Assembly: GCA_014529385.2 (NCBI GenBank)
Contig: CM043952.1
Span: forward strand, 61,830,119 to 61,894,118
Direction of reading: 5' to 3'
Length of the DNA: 64,000 nucleotides
DNA from: Adiantum capillus-veneris
Taxonomy: Eukaryota > Streptophyta > Polypodiopsida > Polypodiales > Pteridaceae
The position numbers were made by a program, and so were the translations under genes. The notes beneath the pieces are model-generated. The model had not been told where the DNA came from and did not search any database. It worked only from the letters and a program-made list of their open reading frames with translations. Below, in pieces: positions 32,230 to 44,104 of this stretch. The number at the start of each line of letters is the position of its first letter. The first letter of the stretch is position 1.

Positions 32230-34445
32230 TGCTCCAGTTCAGTGAATAGAGTGCAAAGTTAGCAGATTTGTTGGATTTTTCTCTGGAATGTCCTTTTAGA
32301 CTGACATGCTGATAATCTGGTCCAAATTGCTTCAAATCAATTTTTGAACAAGCAAAGATGCATAAAATCATGCAAGGAACAAAACTGTATGGTCAAAACA
32401 AAAATTTTCAACCAAAGTAAATAATCGCGATTATTTACAGCTGGGAAAATTTTCAACTTTTTTGCAAACTTGGCTTCATAGGCTTGAATTTTATGCCAAT
32501 TACATGCTCTGAGGGAAATATGGGCTCATTTGGATGCACAGGTTGAAAATGGTACCAGATTTTGGCTTTAGGTCTCTGAAACAGTAGATATAAAGAAAAT
32601 TTGAGATTTTGAAATCCAAATTGACTCAAAATTGGCTAGTGGGCTTATCTCAACATGCTTTTTGGATATATGATGACAAAATATCCAAATTCCCCAATTT
32701 TGACCAAAAAGTAAATAATCGCGATTATTAACTTTTCTTCCAAAATTGACATTTTTTGGCATGCATTGGTTCTACGCATGATATAGAGCTTGGGTATGAA
32801 TGATGAAGTGATTTGGATCAAGAAAAGTTGTTCATAACCCAAATTTTGGCTTACAAAGACTTCTTTGCATTTTTTGGCAAAATTGCAAGTAATAGGTGGT
32901 CATTTTGGCTCATACTTGATTTTTGGCATGTAATAGGTGTGTACACATGATAGGTGAGGTGAATTGACAATTTCCAAGGAAAAATGTTGCAAAAGTAAAT
33001 AATCGCGATTATTTACTACAGTGACAAAAACTTTGCAAATCTCACAAATTTCGACCTAAACATGTTTCATACACCTAATACAAGTCCTAAATCGAAGTTG
33101 GTCAAGTTTGGTCATGCCAGCATCTCTTTGTGCTCTGTCGACTCTGAAATCACCTTTTTTTTTTATTACTCTGTCTGTTAGGTTGGTTGGTCAACCGTGA
33201 GGCTTTGGACTTGTCCGTAACATAGTCGTGAAGCTACCTATCCAATTCTGGCTCATTTGGAGTCAGTTTGGCCTCGTATGTCGAATTTGATGCTTTGTAA
33301 CCTTCGAACCATTTTCTGCTTTTCGAGGACTTTACTTGATGGATTTCTCCAAACTAATCATACACATTGTATATGAACCTCATTAGCAAGCCATTTGTGG
33401 AGTCAGGTCAGAATTCTGGCCTTTCTCAAAAAACCCTAATTCTCTATTGGGGACCCCCTTGACCCCATTCGAATGATCATCTGATGGTATGGAGTGGTTC
33501 TGTTATGTTAGGACATGCTATGGTTCAAATCCCATCCGATTTGGTCAAGCTGGCAGGCCGCTATGGTCAGTTTTAGGTTGTAGGTCTTCGTGCACTGCTC
33601 GGTTTCTAGGGTTTTTTCTAGGGCTTTAGACTAGCTACCGGCCGTACAAAATGGATCATTGATTAGTAAGGAACTTACCCCTCATGTCTCGTGTGAGACG
33701 GCGCTGAAAAAGGTCAATTGTGGGCTCCGAAAATGACGCGTGAAAGAAGTCGAAATGCTCTTTCTGCAAAGGCTCCAAGTGGAAATGAGGTGGTTTTAGC
33801 CTAGGTTGGATATCTATACCTGGACTTCCCGAACCAATTTTCCCCAGATTCCCCCATTAGTCCTATTAGGCCATGAAATCTATGCTAGGCTCAAAAATTT
33901 CCAAAATCGGATTCCTGTAGCTCATTCTGCAAGAATTTTGCAAAAGTAGGCTTGGCCGCCTAATTTGGGCTTCCCGCTTCCATCTTCTGATTTCATTGAA
34001 AATTTTTGTGCTTGTCTGCCTTGTCTTTATGATCACCATCATGTCTTCCATTTTTTCATATGAGCTTCCTTACTATTTATTATTAGTTTTTGACCTTTTT
34101 ATTTGAAAAAATCAAAGAAAATAGAAAAATGCTCCAAAAAAGTAAAGTGAAAATCCAATAATTAAGAAAATCCCTTGAAAAACACAGCTTTATTGTTTTT
34201 TGTTGGGTTTCCCCATTTTTAAGACTCCTTTTCAACAAAATGATAAAAAATATCCAAAAAAGGACTATTTTTTATGATTTTCTGATAGTATGTACACTAT
34301 TTACACTCTTCGGGAAGATATTATCAGTGAATTTTTCCTTGTTGATGAATTATAAGAGCATTATTAGGTAATTTTGCAAAAAAAATCACACATTAACATG
34401 GAACTTTTCCTCCCTCTTCAAACATTTCCCTTAATTACTTAGTAC
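32230..34445 (-). other. 3' spacer of element 3 with palindrome array
   Basis: About 2.2 kb between the post-integrase module and the accessory ORF. No coding frame is recognised. The part at 32417-33016 holds three palindromes. The rest is AT-rich with scattered ttgcaaaatt and caagtttgg words like those in the 5' leader. Confidence 0.7.
32417..33016. repeat. palindrome array B (three units, ~290-bp period)
   Basis: Sites at 32417-32438 and 32995-33016 are perfect 22-bp palindromes: GTAAATAATCG followed by its reverse complement. The site at 32711-32732 has the same left arm and a right arm ending TTAAC, leaving a perfect 16-bp core AATAATCGCGATTATT. Start-to-start distances are 294 and 284 bp. 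Each holds inverted TAAT cores around CGCG, which could suit a dimeric DNA-binding protein; that is inference. Confidence 0.88.
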
Positions 34446-35090
34446 TTAGTGCCCTTCCACCCCTCCTAGATGGCCTTCTCCAGGATGACTGCATGCATGG
34501 GTTGAACAATTGTGTCTATGCATAGCCGTGATTGGCTCTACCATGATATAAAGATCAATGCAATTCAACTCAATATGTTGTGCAAGAGTTGGGTCTTGAG
34601 TAAATAACTCAAAGGTTTCCGATGTAAAGGTTTGTTGTTGATGTCTTCCAAAGAGCAAATCTTGTAGCCTTTGTGCTCTCTGTTTGAATGTACCATCAAG
34701 GTGTTTAAGCATGCTGATTGCTTGAGCTGTTGGTAGCACGTTAGACAGATGTCGAGCTTTTTCTCGCCATTGGTAGCTCGGTCTGCTTGGTGCATGGTGT
34801 TTGAGAGCCTGTTGCGACTTAACTCGCAATTGTTTGATTGGTGTTGCGTTGTGTGGAGAAGATAAGTGCTCCTTTTTCTTCCAAACTTTTTTCATGTTAG
34901 GTTCCTTGTTCATAGATGCTCGATTCTATGCTCAAATCCTTGGAACCGCCTTTTTTTTCTTTGGTGAAGTTTTAGGCACCCATATCTGATTTGGTTTATC
35001 CACAAGTTGTGCTTTTGGTACCCAAATTTGCCTGACTCCTTGCATACTACTTGTAGCATTTGTTTGTGGAGGGGATGGAGAAGATTTGCT
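34446..35090 (-). pseudogene. element 3 tail after the second protease-like domain
   Basis: Frames here repeat a QIWVPK motif (QIWVPKAQLVDKPNQIWVPK) and then give a basic region MNKEPNMKKVWKKKEHLSSP and YQWREKARHLSNVLPTAQAI. A paralogous stretch at 48767-49000 has KAKEHLSSPPTVKPMNQWKV and YQWRVKAH. No domain is assigned. WVPK words also occur after the protease of element 6. Confidence 0.5.
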
Positions 35091-35647
35091 TCATGGATTG
35101 GTCTTCTGATAGCCTCTTTTCCATTCCTCTTTGCTTGGTGCAATAGGAACAATCAGTTGTCCTCCTTTAAGTGATAGCTTTAGCTTATTCGTATCCCAAT
35201 CCGGCACTGCTTTGTATGTATGCATCCAAGGAATGCCAAGAATAATCATCTCATTCATGTGTTCATCTGACAAGCATACAATCTGATGCGGACATGAACA
35301 ACCATGTACTACCACGTTCAAGTTGACTACTCCCAATGTTGGAGTTGGATTCTCGTTGCATCTTTTGATTGTCGTTATTCCTACGGTCAATGCTTGACTT
35401 GTTGCCTTCTTGTATGTGGAATAACTGACTGTATTCACTCTAGCTCATGTGTCTACCAAAGCATTGGTGCTATGATTGTTGAGTTGTACTTTGATGCGTC
35501 ATCTGTTGAAACTGCGTCTTTAGGTAATTTCCATTGCCGATCATCTATTTCCAAAGTGTTGATGGGAATTGGTATCTGCTGATTCTTGAGAGCAACTTTA
35601 CGTTTGAGCACCCGAAGTCTAGCTTCCTCTTGGGCTTCATCAATAAC
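35091..35647 (-). pseudogene. second retropepsin-like domain, C-terminal to integrase
   Basis: After the integrase TAG, the frame continues VIDEAQEEARLRVLKRKVAL and, with one frameshift, reaches STNALVDT*ARVNTVSYSTY. That matches the aspartic protease active site DTGA with Gly changed to TGA. Downstream are VVNLNVVVHG and MNEMIILGIPWMHTYKAVPD, the C-terminal hydrophobic-Gly motif of the fold. The normal protease of this element (DSGA) lies upstream of RT at about 40115, so this is an additional copy. A paralogue occurs at 49022-49309. Confidence 0.7.
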
Positions 35648-37100
35648 CTACTGTCGCTTCATCTTCCTTTGCTTGGCTGCATGCATTCTCTCTAGCAATT
35701 CATTGGTTAGTGGAAAATTGTATTTCTTTAAACGACATCCACTAATCCAATTAACCATTGGTTCACCATCTAGGGTTGACAATTTTACTGCTCCACTTGG
35801 AGATACATCTTCAATGATAAATGGTCCATTTCCTTTTTTCTTGAACTTGGGAATGTGTTGCTTAAGGGAATAGACTAGAACTAAGTCCCCTTTCTTGAAG
35901 ATTTTGGTGATTAAATGGGAATCAGAAAACTGTTTTTGTTTCCGCTTTTGTGCATAGATATGAGCTACAACAGTTAGACTTTGCTCTTCTAGCTTTTCCA
36001 AATCTTCAAGTCTTTCTGACAATTCATGTCTAGTCCACTCAAGAGTCTGTGCTACCCTTAATGTCGGCAATAGAAATTCTATTGGCAGTATGGCATCAAG
36101 ACCATAAACAAGATTAAAGGGTGTAGCATTTAAAGTTGTTTTGAATGAAACTCGATAATCCCATAGATCAGCATCGAGATTCATTTCCCAGTCTGTCCTT
36201 CTTGAACTAACCACTTTGGTCAGTACCGAGCTAAGAATTTTATTTGTATGCTCAGCTTGTCCGTTTGCTTGTGGGTGATAGGGAGCTGATTTGTTATGGA
36301 TAACCATAATTTCATTAAGCAAATACTCTATTACCTCGTTGAGGAAATGAGTTCCCCGAACACTGACAATCTCTATTGGCAGTCCATACCTTACGAATAC
36401 ATACTCATATAAGAACGCAGCAGTGGTTCTGGCATCATTCTTTTGAGTCGCTTTAGCCTCAACCCACTTGGCCAGATAGTCCGTAGCTACAATGATATAT
36501 TGAGCTTTGGTCCTATAAGCAGGTGGCTGTATCGGTCCAACAAAATCTATACCCCATTTTGTGAAGGCTCTGGCCCCCATCATTCGTCTTAAGGGCATGT
36601 TGTCTACTCGTGTTGGAATTTTTGCTCGTTGACAAGCATCACACCTTTGAAATATTCTTTGGCATATGCAAAAAGTGTTGGCCACCATATGCCTGCCATC
36701 AAGATTGCTCTTGCGGTGGTCTCACTAGAAAAGTGACCTCCAGCTAATCCAGCATGTGCTTGTTCTATAATCGGAATATACTCGTTTTCATTTGCACAAA
36801 GACGCAAATGTTGATCTTTACCTCTCCGATACAATTGGTTCCCAATGAGATCATAGTCTCTTGATTCTCTTTCAATTAATCTTTGATGGCGTTTACTCAT
36901 ATCCTCAGAAAATGATCGGCTCGATAAGTAAGTAACCAAGTAGTTACTCCACTTAGGAACATGTGACATTTGAAACAATGTTACATGAGGAATGGGTGGT
37001 TTCTTTTGGCACTGAGGGCAATCTTTTACAAAAGATCAAACATCTCTCCTCATAGTCGGCCAAAATACTCCAAGTCTTAAAATTCGTTGCATAGTTAGGT
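35648..37100 (-). pseudogene. element 3 integrase with two zinc-binding modules
   Basis: The first HHCC module spans the end of one frame and across a TGA at 37036 (QAHVIIVGLHFAEDLTMQRI, then KDCPQCQKKPP). A second follows after about 100 residues (QAHAGLAGGHFSSETTARAI, then RCDACQRAKIPTRVD). The core has WGIDFVGP, then IEIVSVRGTHFLNE where the expected SDRG Asp is Val, and NGQAEHTNK with the Glu. A GPY/F-like end, KGNGPFIIEDVSPSGAVKLS, is present. Loss of the second catalytic Asp makes this integrase inactive. Confidence 0.85.
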
Positions 37101-38760
37101 CTTCCGCAAAGTGAAGTCCTACTATGATAACATGTGCTTGACTTAGGTATTGTTCCTTTTCTTCAGGGTTAATGCATAAAAGCAATATCCCGTCTCGATT
37201 TCTTTTATATAGCCTCCCAGCTAGTAATTGATACATAGCCAATTGCTCAATTAAATAAACTGTGATAGGAAGTGGTGAATCCACTTGAGCTATTGTCATC
37301 AATGACACAATTTTTTCAGACCATCTAGGTATCATTTCCACAGAGAACAAATAGGCATCTGGTAGATGATCATCTACCCCTTTAGGTGATTCCCCTGAAA
37401 CAATCCTTGACAAATGATCTGCTCGTTGATGTGTAGTGCCTTTTTTTACAACCACAGCAAAATCAAATTCAAGAAGAATGATGAACCATCTCACTATTCT
37501 CCCTGTGCTGCATGGTTTGTTGACCAAATATAACAAAGATTGGTGGTCCACAAAGAACACAAACTTGTTGGCTAATGGGTAATGTCTATACTTTTTAACG
37601 GCATAGATCATTCCTAGTCCTTCTCTTTTAGTGGTGGTGTAATTCTTTTCTGCCATATTCAATTGTCGGCTAGCATAAGAAATAGAAAAGTCAATTTTTC
37701 CATCTCCTGGTTGGGCTAGTATACAACCAATAGCAAAGTTTGAAGCATCTACGTGTACGTGGAATACCTTATCCCAATCAGGTGCTTTCAATATTGGGGC
37801 TGAATTGAGAGCTTGCTTAAGCTTCATGAAGGATTCTTCACATGCTTCGGTCCATTCAAAGTGCGTAATCAAGCTATACATGGGTTTTACAATTATAGCA
37901 TACATGTAGATGAACCGTCGGTAATATCCACAATGTCCCATGAAGGCTTGTACCCCTTTGACTATTGTTGGTCTATGCAATTTAGCAATGACATGAATCA
38001 TTTCAATATCGGTAGCTATACCATTTTTAGACACTATATGTCCAAGACTTTTCCCTTGTCTTCCCTTGAATGTGCACTTTTCAGGGTTTAAGCAAATCCT
38101 GTAAAGTCTACATTTCTCGAATACCTTTTTGCGGTGTTCAAAATGATCAGCTCAGATTGATTAATGTACGCATAAATCATCCATGTATACTTCCAAGAAT
38201 TTTCGAAGATACTCTTTGAAAGCATGGCTCATCGATCTCTGAAATGTAGCTGGAGCATTAGTTAACCCAAACGGCATAAGCGGATAGGCAAATATACCCC
38301 ATTCTATTGCAAAAGCAGTTTTATGCTGATCTTTGGGGTCAACCAAAAGTTGATTGTATCCCAAAAATCCATCTAGGAAGCTATAAGCTTCTTTTCCTGC
38401 CACTCATTCTAAAACATGCTCCGTTATTGGAAGAGGAAAGTTGTCTCTAATGGTAGCTGCATTCACTTTTTTGAGATTAACGCACACTCGTAATTTCCCA
38501 TTCTTCTTAGGTACTACTACAATTGGAGACACCCAATCTGTGTGTTCAATTTCGTAAATGAATTCAGCTTCCTTCAATTTTTCAATCTCTTCTTTGATCT
38601 TCCTGGCAAATGTTACATTATAAGTGTATGGTCTCTGTCTACTTGGTTTCGCATCATCTCTCATGGGTATAGTATGTTGACAGATTTTTGGATCAACACC
38701 CTTGAGATCCTTGTAAGACCAAGCAAAGATATCCCGGTATTCCTTTAACAAGCTCAGCAA
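37101..38760 (-). pseudogene. element 3 reverse transcriptase and RNase H
   Basis: RT begins FAWSYKDLKGVDPKICQH, with [52 protein letters not shown] and the catalytic YMDD near 38180. A TGA at 38404-38406 replaces what is usually Trp/Arg, and a frameshift lies at 38035-38160. RNase H is well kept: FHVHVDASNFAIGC (first Asp), FFVDHQSLLYLV and THQRADHLSR. The plus-strand relic at 46930-48490 is a close relative. Confidence 0.9.
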
Positions 38761-38817
38761 AAGCTTTTCTTCTTCTTCTGTTAGGTCATTTGCAATGTAA
38801 GCCGGTCTAGGCTCTTC

Positions 38818-39876
38818 TCATGGTTCGGCCAAGTCTATCCTTTTAACATTTTTAGGTCCTTCGTAAGACTCGCCTTGTTTTCGTAGTTCCCTAACAGGTT
38901 TCTCAATTATGATTTTCCGATCTTGGAGAGTATACTTTTTGTAGTGGGATGGAACATGCATTACATCCTTACCATCCTCTTCCGTAGTTTCCATTTCAGT
39001 GGTGTATATCTCCTTTAGAGCTTTTTTCAACTCTTGATATTTTCTTTTCCGCTCGACTCTGGTCATGAGTGGTTTTTTATCCTGATGTTCATTGTGAGTA
39101 CCCTTCCTTATTTTTCTCGATGTCTGAGACATTTTTGAGTTTCCATTTGAAGGATATTTGCCAGTTAGTTTATCCTTGACACGATCATTGGCATCTATCT
39201 GCATCAGGAATTGTGTTTTACTGGAGACTGATGGCATTGATCGTGCTTTCACAATTTTAGTGTCTCTCTTTCTTCTATACCATTTTTGTCTTCTTGATTT
39301 CTAGTTTGGAAAGTCAAAAAACTTTTCCTCCCCTCCCTTTAAGAGTAATTGAGCCCTCGTATGCTCTTTTTCTGATCCCGAATCTTCTGAGGTAGCTGAG
39401 TGTTCATCTAACTCATCAGTTGCGTCATAATAGAGATCAAAAAAGACTTGTTGAGCTTTCATCAAGTCCTTTGTTTCATCATCCTTGTTTTCAATGTTAA
39501 GGACTGACATCATTTTGATGGGAATTATGTCGTAGCCATCCTCATTGCAAAATTGAGTAGGCATAGACGTGTTCACGCATACATCCATTGTCGCTAAGAT
39601 TTGAGTCCACTCGAATGGTTCGAATAAATGTTCTGGAAAGGGTTCAGGTATGTAGGCTTCGTCTGTGCAGTCCCTTTCTAGGATACATTCCTCTTGTCTT
39701 AAGCTTCCATTTTCTGAAGCTCCGCACATCCAAATAGGAGTGTCTTTGTTTAGCCAAGATGGAAGTTTAGTTTCAGCCAAAGAAACTGAATCAAACTCTT
39801 GGATGGGTGTTTTCAAGACATCTCTATAGGTGTGGTCTTTTAGATTGACTCTTTTTATAGATCCCACCTGCTTCAA
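38818..39876 (-). pseudogene. element 3 spacer between protease and RT
   Basis: Two frames (39301-39876, 38818-39252) encode an acidic region with EPFPEHLFEPFEWTQIL and then a basic one (RVERKRKYQELKKALKEIYT). It matches no domain. Long linkers between PR and RT occur in several plant gypsy lineages. Confidence 0.55.
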
Positions 39877-39882
39877 GTACAG

Positions 39883-40260
39883 CTAGTCATTTTCCCAATC
39901 TTGGATAAGCTGTACTTGTCGCATGAAAGGTCTTCCCAATATGATTTCATAGTTGAGTTTTTTCCCAAAGTCTACTATGGCAAAAGTGTGTTGATATTCA
40001 ATTCCACAGGAGTTGACTGGCACTTTTTCTAGTAGCCCTAGTGGTCTTTCAATGTGTCCATCAGCCAATTAGAATTTCATGGCGTTTTTCTAATGGCTGG
40101 CTATGGCTATGCCAGCTCCACTATCTAGTATTGCCATGATTTCAATATCATTATATTTCACTGGGAGGGTAGTGTTTCCTTCTTCCCCTTCATAATATTC
40201 TCCGACTTTGTTCATAGGAACTGATCGAATCTCTTTGTTTTCCGTTTCATTTTTTAAGTT
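39883..40260 (-). pseudogene. element 3 protease
   Basis: The active site reads EIMAILDSGAGIAIASH (DSGA at about 40115). The C-terminal motif NYEIILGRPFMRQVQLIQDW is at 39890-39950. A stop between them (40070 area) interrupts the domain. Confidence 0.78.
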
Positions 40261-40341
40261 TCCCATCCTTAGAGATTAACCCCATTATACCCACCTTCTC
40301 TAGTGTTTTCTGTAAATCATTCCATAAGTATGGCCTGAGTT

Positions 40342-40881
40342 TCAACGGTTCTCCCACAGTAAGAGTGCATTGGATAGACCTGTAGACATGATTGAATGAA
40401 TGTTGTCTACTTCTAGGGTATGTTTGTCTCTTTTTACTTGAGTGGTCTTGCAAATGCTAGACTCATCTTCGTTATCTCCCAAGTAAGAAGGTAATGTTTT
40501 TAATGTCATTGGTTTAGATATCTCTGAAGCCTCCGATCCGCGATCTCCGTATAAGGATTGTGAATCCATGTTCATATCAGGTGGTAGGTTATCCAACTTG
40601 ACTTCCTCTATAGGAGTCGACTTTAAAGTTAGGCTCCCATCATTGATCTCTCTTACCCTTTCCCATAAGTGTCCTGGCCAATCTTCCTCTATGAATGGAA
40701 TTCCGTCTAAGGCATCTTCGTTTTTCGGCACTATAAGCTGTGGTTCATTTGTTTCAAGGTGGGGTTCTGCCACCGCATCGGATTTGACTTTTGTTTCTTC
40801 TACCGCAAGCTCTTCTAGTTTTGCCATACTTTCAAGCTTGGGTTTTTGTTTATCTAGCATTTCTTGCGTGATTCTTACCAA
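40342..40881 (-). pseudogene. element 3 acidic gag-protease linker
   Basis: A 179-codon frame rich in Glu/Asp (NEDALDGIPFIEEDWPGHLW; LDNLPPDMNMDSQSLYGDRG) sits between nucleocapsid and protease. No domain is recognised. Confidence 0.5.
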
Positions 40882-40929
40882 GTTTTGCTAAGCTCGAGCT
40901 GCTTCCATGTCTGGAGATGGATAGTTTCT

Positions 40930-41667
40930 TCATTTGTTTTCCATGTTTTGGCCTGCTTTAAGTCCTGCTTGGTAGGCTTCCAAAGCGGCATTGATAGGCT
41001 CAAAAATTTTATCAACCAGAATGGATCCTCCAGATTTCACGGTTGTTTCCTTGAATTCACTGCCAGTTTCTTTCAACTTGTCCTGAGCTAGAATTTTTGC
41101 TTTCTCTTCGTTTTCAACCCGTTGTTTTTGTTTTCTCATCTCATATCTTTTGCTTTTACTCCTTTTGATTCTTTGAGAAGAAACTTTCGTGTTCTCCGAA
41201 TTGTCAAAGGAATTGTGTTTCTTTTTCTTTGCTTGAGCTCTAGTGATTACCTTGATTGGAACAATCGGTTCGCTCTTTGATGAGCGACTAGGCATCACTT
41301 GGACTACATTGACTACTATTTTTCCCTTGTTCAAAGGATTCTTAGGACAATCTTTCAAAAAGTGTCCTCCCTTTTTGCAACATTGTATGCAATAGGCTTC
41401 AATTGGTTTGAGGTTTTTGTTAGGCTCTGGACATTCGTTCTTCCAATGGTCATCAGCACCACATTGATGACAGTTTCCTGTTCTGGGCTTCATCATGGGT
41501 CTTCCCATGGGAGGTATGACACCTTGATTAGCTACATAACACATTGGTGCGAGCTCTGGTGGAGCATAAGTCATGGTTTCCTCCATTGGTGGTGGGTGTG
41601 GACTATACCAATCTCCCTCTACCATTACTTTAGATGGACTAGGCTCTGCATAGGGTGTAACAGGCAC
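40930..41667 (-). pseudogene. element 3 nucleocapsid with two zinc knuckles
   Basis: Two CCHC-type knuckles in tandem: CHQCGADDHWKNEC (CX2CX4HX4C) and CIQCCKKGGHFLKDC (CX2CX5HX4C). A strongly basic region follows (RSKSKRYEMRKQKQRVENEE). This part would bind and package the element RNA. Confidence 0.85.
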
Positions 41668-41835
41668 TAATGCTTGTTCATCTATGACTCCTTCTTAGTG
41701 CATGTACTTTACAGGCACCGCATTATGTCCTGGATAAGGAGGTTGTTGTCCCAACACAGGTTGAGGTCTCTCCATACCCATTGGTGGTCTTTGGACTTGA
41801 GCCATATTAGGCTGATATCTGTACATGGGTTGTCC

Positions 41836-43031
41836 CTAGGGCCTCATGGGCACGTACTGAACATTCCCATCATACTTTGGTCTGAAGTAGCACTCGTGGG
41901 TCTCATGGTTGGTCCATTTACCCTCAATTGCACACCATTTTTGTGGCCTAATTGGTTGTCCCTGTGGGTTTATCCCCTGTCTTGGTCCTCTCATAGGTGC
42001 TTTTTGCATCTTGTTCATCATGTCATTCATCCTTTTTATCATATCTTCTATGGCTGAGAGTGGTATTGTTCATCTTGTTCATCATGTCATTCATCCTTTT
42101 TAGCATATCTTCTATGGATGAGAGTGGTATCGCAGCAGCCGTTCCCACTTGTGCTGGTTTTGTGGATATTGTCTTCTCGCTTTGGTTATCCTTAGGGACA
42201 TCCTGTTCATTGAAGATCTCACTGTTGTCTCCTAGGTCAATAGCATCAAACACACATGCCTCTAGGGTTGTATGCTTTTTACTATAGAGTATAGCATGAA
42301 GTTCTTTGTTTAGCAATCCCTCTAGAAACAATGACACAAGTCGCTCTTCTGCAGGTATCTCCATCTCTAGGCATCTGGCAATGTATTGTTTCATTCGAGT
42401 TGCACAATCCCTAACAGACTCACCATGTTTTTGTTTAAAGCTGTAGATTTGAGCTACCGTATTATGTTTAATCCCCGTTTTAGAACAAGCAGCTACAAAT
42501 CCTAGCTAGTGTGTTCAAGTCCATGATTGACCTTGGTGGAATGTTTTGGAACCATGTCAAAGCTTTTCCTTCTAATGTCATTCCAAACCCCTCGAATTGA
42601 GTATGGAAATCGAATATACGCTCTGCTCTTAGTATTTTCTTAAAGCTTGCTAAGTGGTCATATGGATCCCCTGATTCACTGTATTTTCTAACCCATTTTT
42701 GAAAATTAGCTGGTCTGATACGTCTATTCGGTTCAACTCCAGGTCTTCTAGGAGTTGGTCCTGTTCCTAGTCCTTCTAACCAGTCTGTCGGAAATGGTGA
42801 CTCATGTAGCCCTGGACTGGCCTTAGTGTCACCTGGTTTTCTATGTGATGAGGCGGTTTCTGGTTTCTTCACACTACTCTCAGATGATCTCTCGCGATGT
42901 TTGTCTCTTGGAGTGGTTTTTGGTCCTTGACCTAATATCCAATCCCGTATGGAATACCCCTGGTATTTGGTTTGTTCTACCTCCTCAAGAGTCATCATAA
43001 CAAAATTGTTGTTATAACAATCCCTAAACAA
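41836..43031 (-). pseudogene. element 3 gag capsid
   Basis: The 183-codon frame at 42480-43031 ends with the Retrotrans_gag-like FKKILRAERIFDFHTQFEGF and MTLEGKALTWFQNIPPRS. The next frame (42023-42394) continues with CLEMEIPAEERLVSLFLEGL. A 64-bp tandem duplication at 42007-42134 shifts the frame into the segment at 41836-42042, which has an atypical CAIEGKWTNHETHEC cluster. Confidence 0.8.
42007..42134. repeat. 64-bp tandem duplication in gag
   Basis: Both units begin catcttgttcatcatgtcat (42007 and 42071) and run through gagagtggtat. A 64-bp unit shifts the reading frame and explains the switch between two otherwise collinear gag frames. Confidence 0.88.
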
Positions 43032-43056
43032 GTAAGTTGGTAGATCCGCAGATCTC

Positions 43057-43698
43057 TTATCTTTGATTTTGAAGATAGATGATCTTCATGGCCGTTAATT
43101 GTCCTGGTCTAGCATGAGAAGTCCACAAAAGATCTTTTATGTTTATATCTTCCCAATAATAGACTCCGATCTTAGGATTATCTGTACTAAGCCGTTTCAA
43201 AGGCTTCAAGTCTACTTGATTGTATCCCTCGATTTCCAAAGTTGGTGGTCCTTCTTTTGCTGACATATCTGGGATTATAGTGTTTACTTCTAATCCCCAT
43301 TTGTCTACCACGTTAGGGTTTTCGACTTGTACATATTGAGTTCCGTTTCGATCCATGTACATTTTTCCTTGTTTGTTTGCCCTAACCTCTTCTTTGAACT
43401 CAATACCATGGTCATCAATGCGAATAGCATACTCTTCGTTAGGATCCAAGTACACCTGGCTCCATGACGATTAGTCTATAAAAAGAGAGTATATGCTTAT
43501 AGCGCATTGTCGTTCCGATTTCCGAGTAAGTCGAGTAAGAAGACATTTCGGATGTTGATCTGAAAAAGTGTCCAAGACTTCTTCAGGAATTGTGTGCAAG
43601 GAGTTGCCTTGATTTACGCTTTCTTCAGTGGATATTCTACTGGTGTTTTCTCCGAATAGGCCTTGATTTCCTATTACACAACTGGATCTAAGGTTCAT
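43057..43698 (-). pseudogene. element 3 N-terminal gag region
   Basis: Two frames at 43471-43698 and 43057-43455 are in register and separated by a TAA that fits CAA (reading D-Q-SSWSQVYLDPN). The second encodes YAIRIDDHGIEFKEEVRANK and VGVYY-like VYYWEDINIKDLLW. No domain is recognised. It is probably the N-terminus of gag. Confidence 0.5.
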
Positions 43699-44104
43699 AT
43701 AGACTTATGAAGCCCTGGATTGAGTACTCACCTTGGATTGACTTGTCGTCAACTTCCACTCGATTCAATTGCAACTTCCTATCAAGCCACTGATTCTCGT
43801 TTGCAACCTGATTCCTGTACAAAATTAATCAAATTATCTATTTTTCTACAAGGACAGTAGAGCTCTTGAGAACTCCAGTGATTGGTCTCTGTATATCACT
43901 TCAATTCGTGCTATGTAAGTCAAAATTTGGACTTTCAGATTCAACTTTAGCAAAATCAAAGGTCTCATCTGCAACCTGTAAACTTAGTGTATCCGTACCA
44001 ATTTTAATCCGATTGAACCCAAAATTGCCCTATGGCCTTATATTATGTTGGTCTAACACTGTATAAGCCCAAAAGTCAAAATTGAAGTCTCTGGATAGCA
44101 GAAG

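Noticed and set aside
41299-42287. Plus-strand frames rich in Cys, Trp and hydrophobic residues that look membrane-like
   Set aside because: They are the complement of zinc-knuckle gag sequence of element 3.
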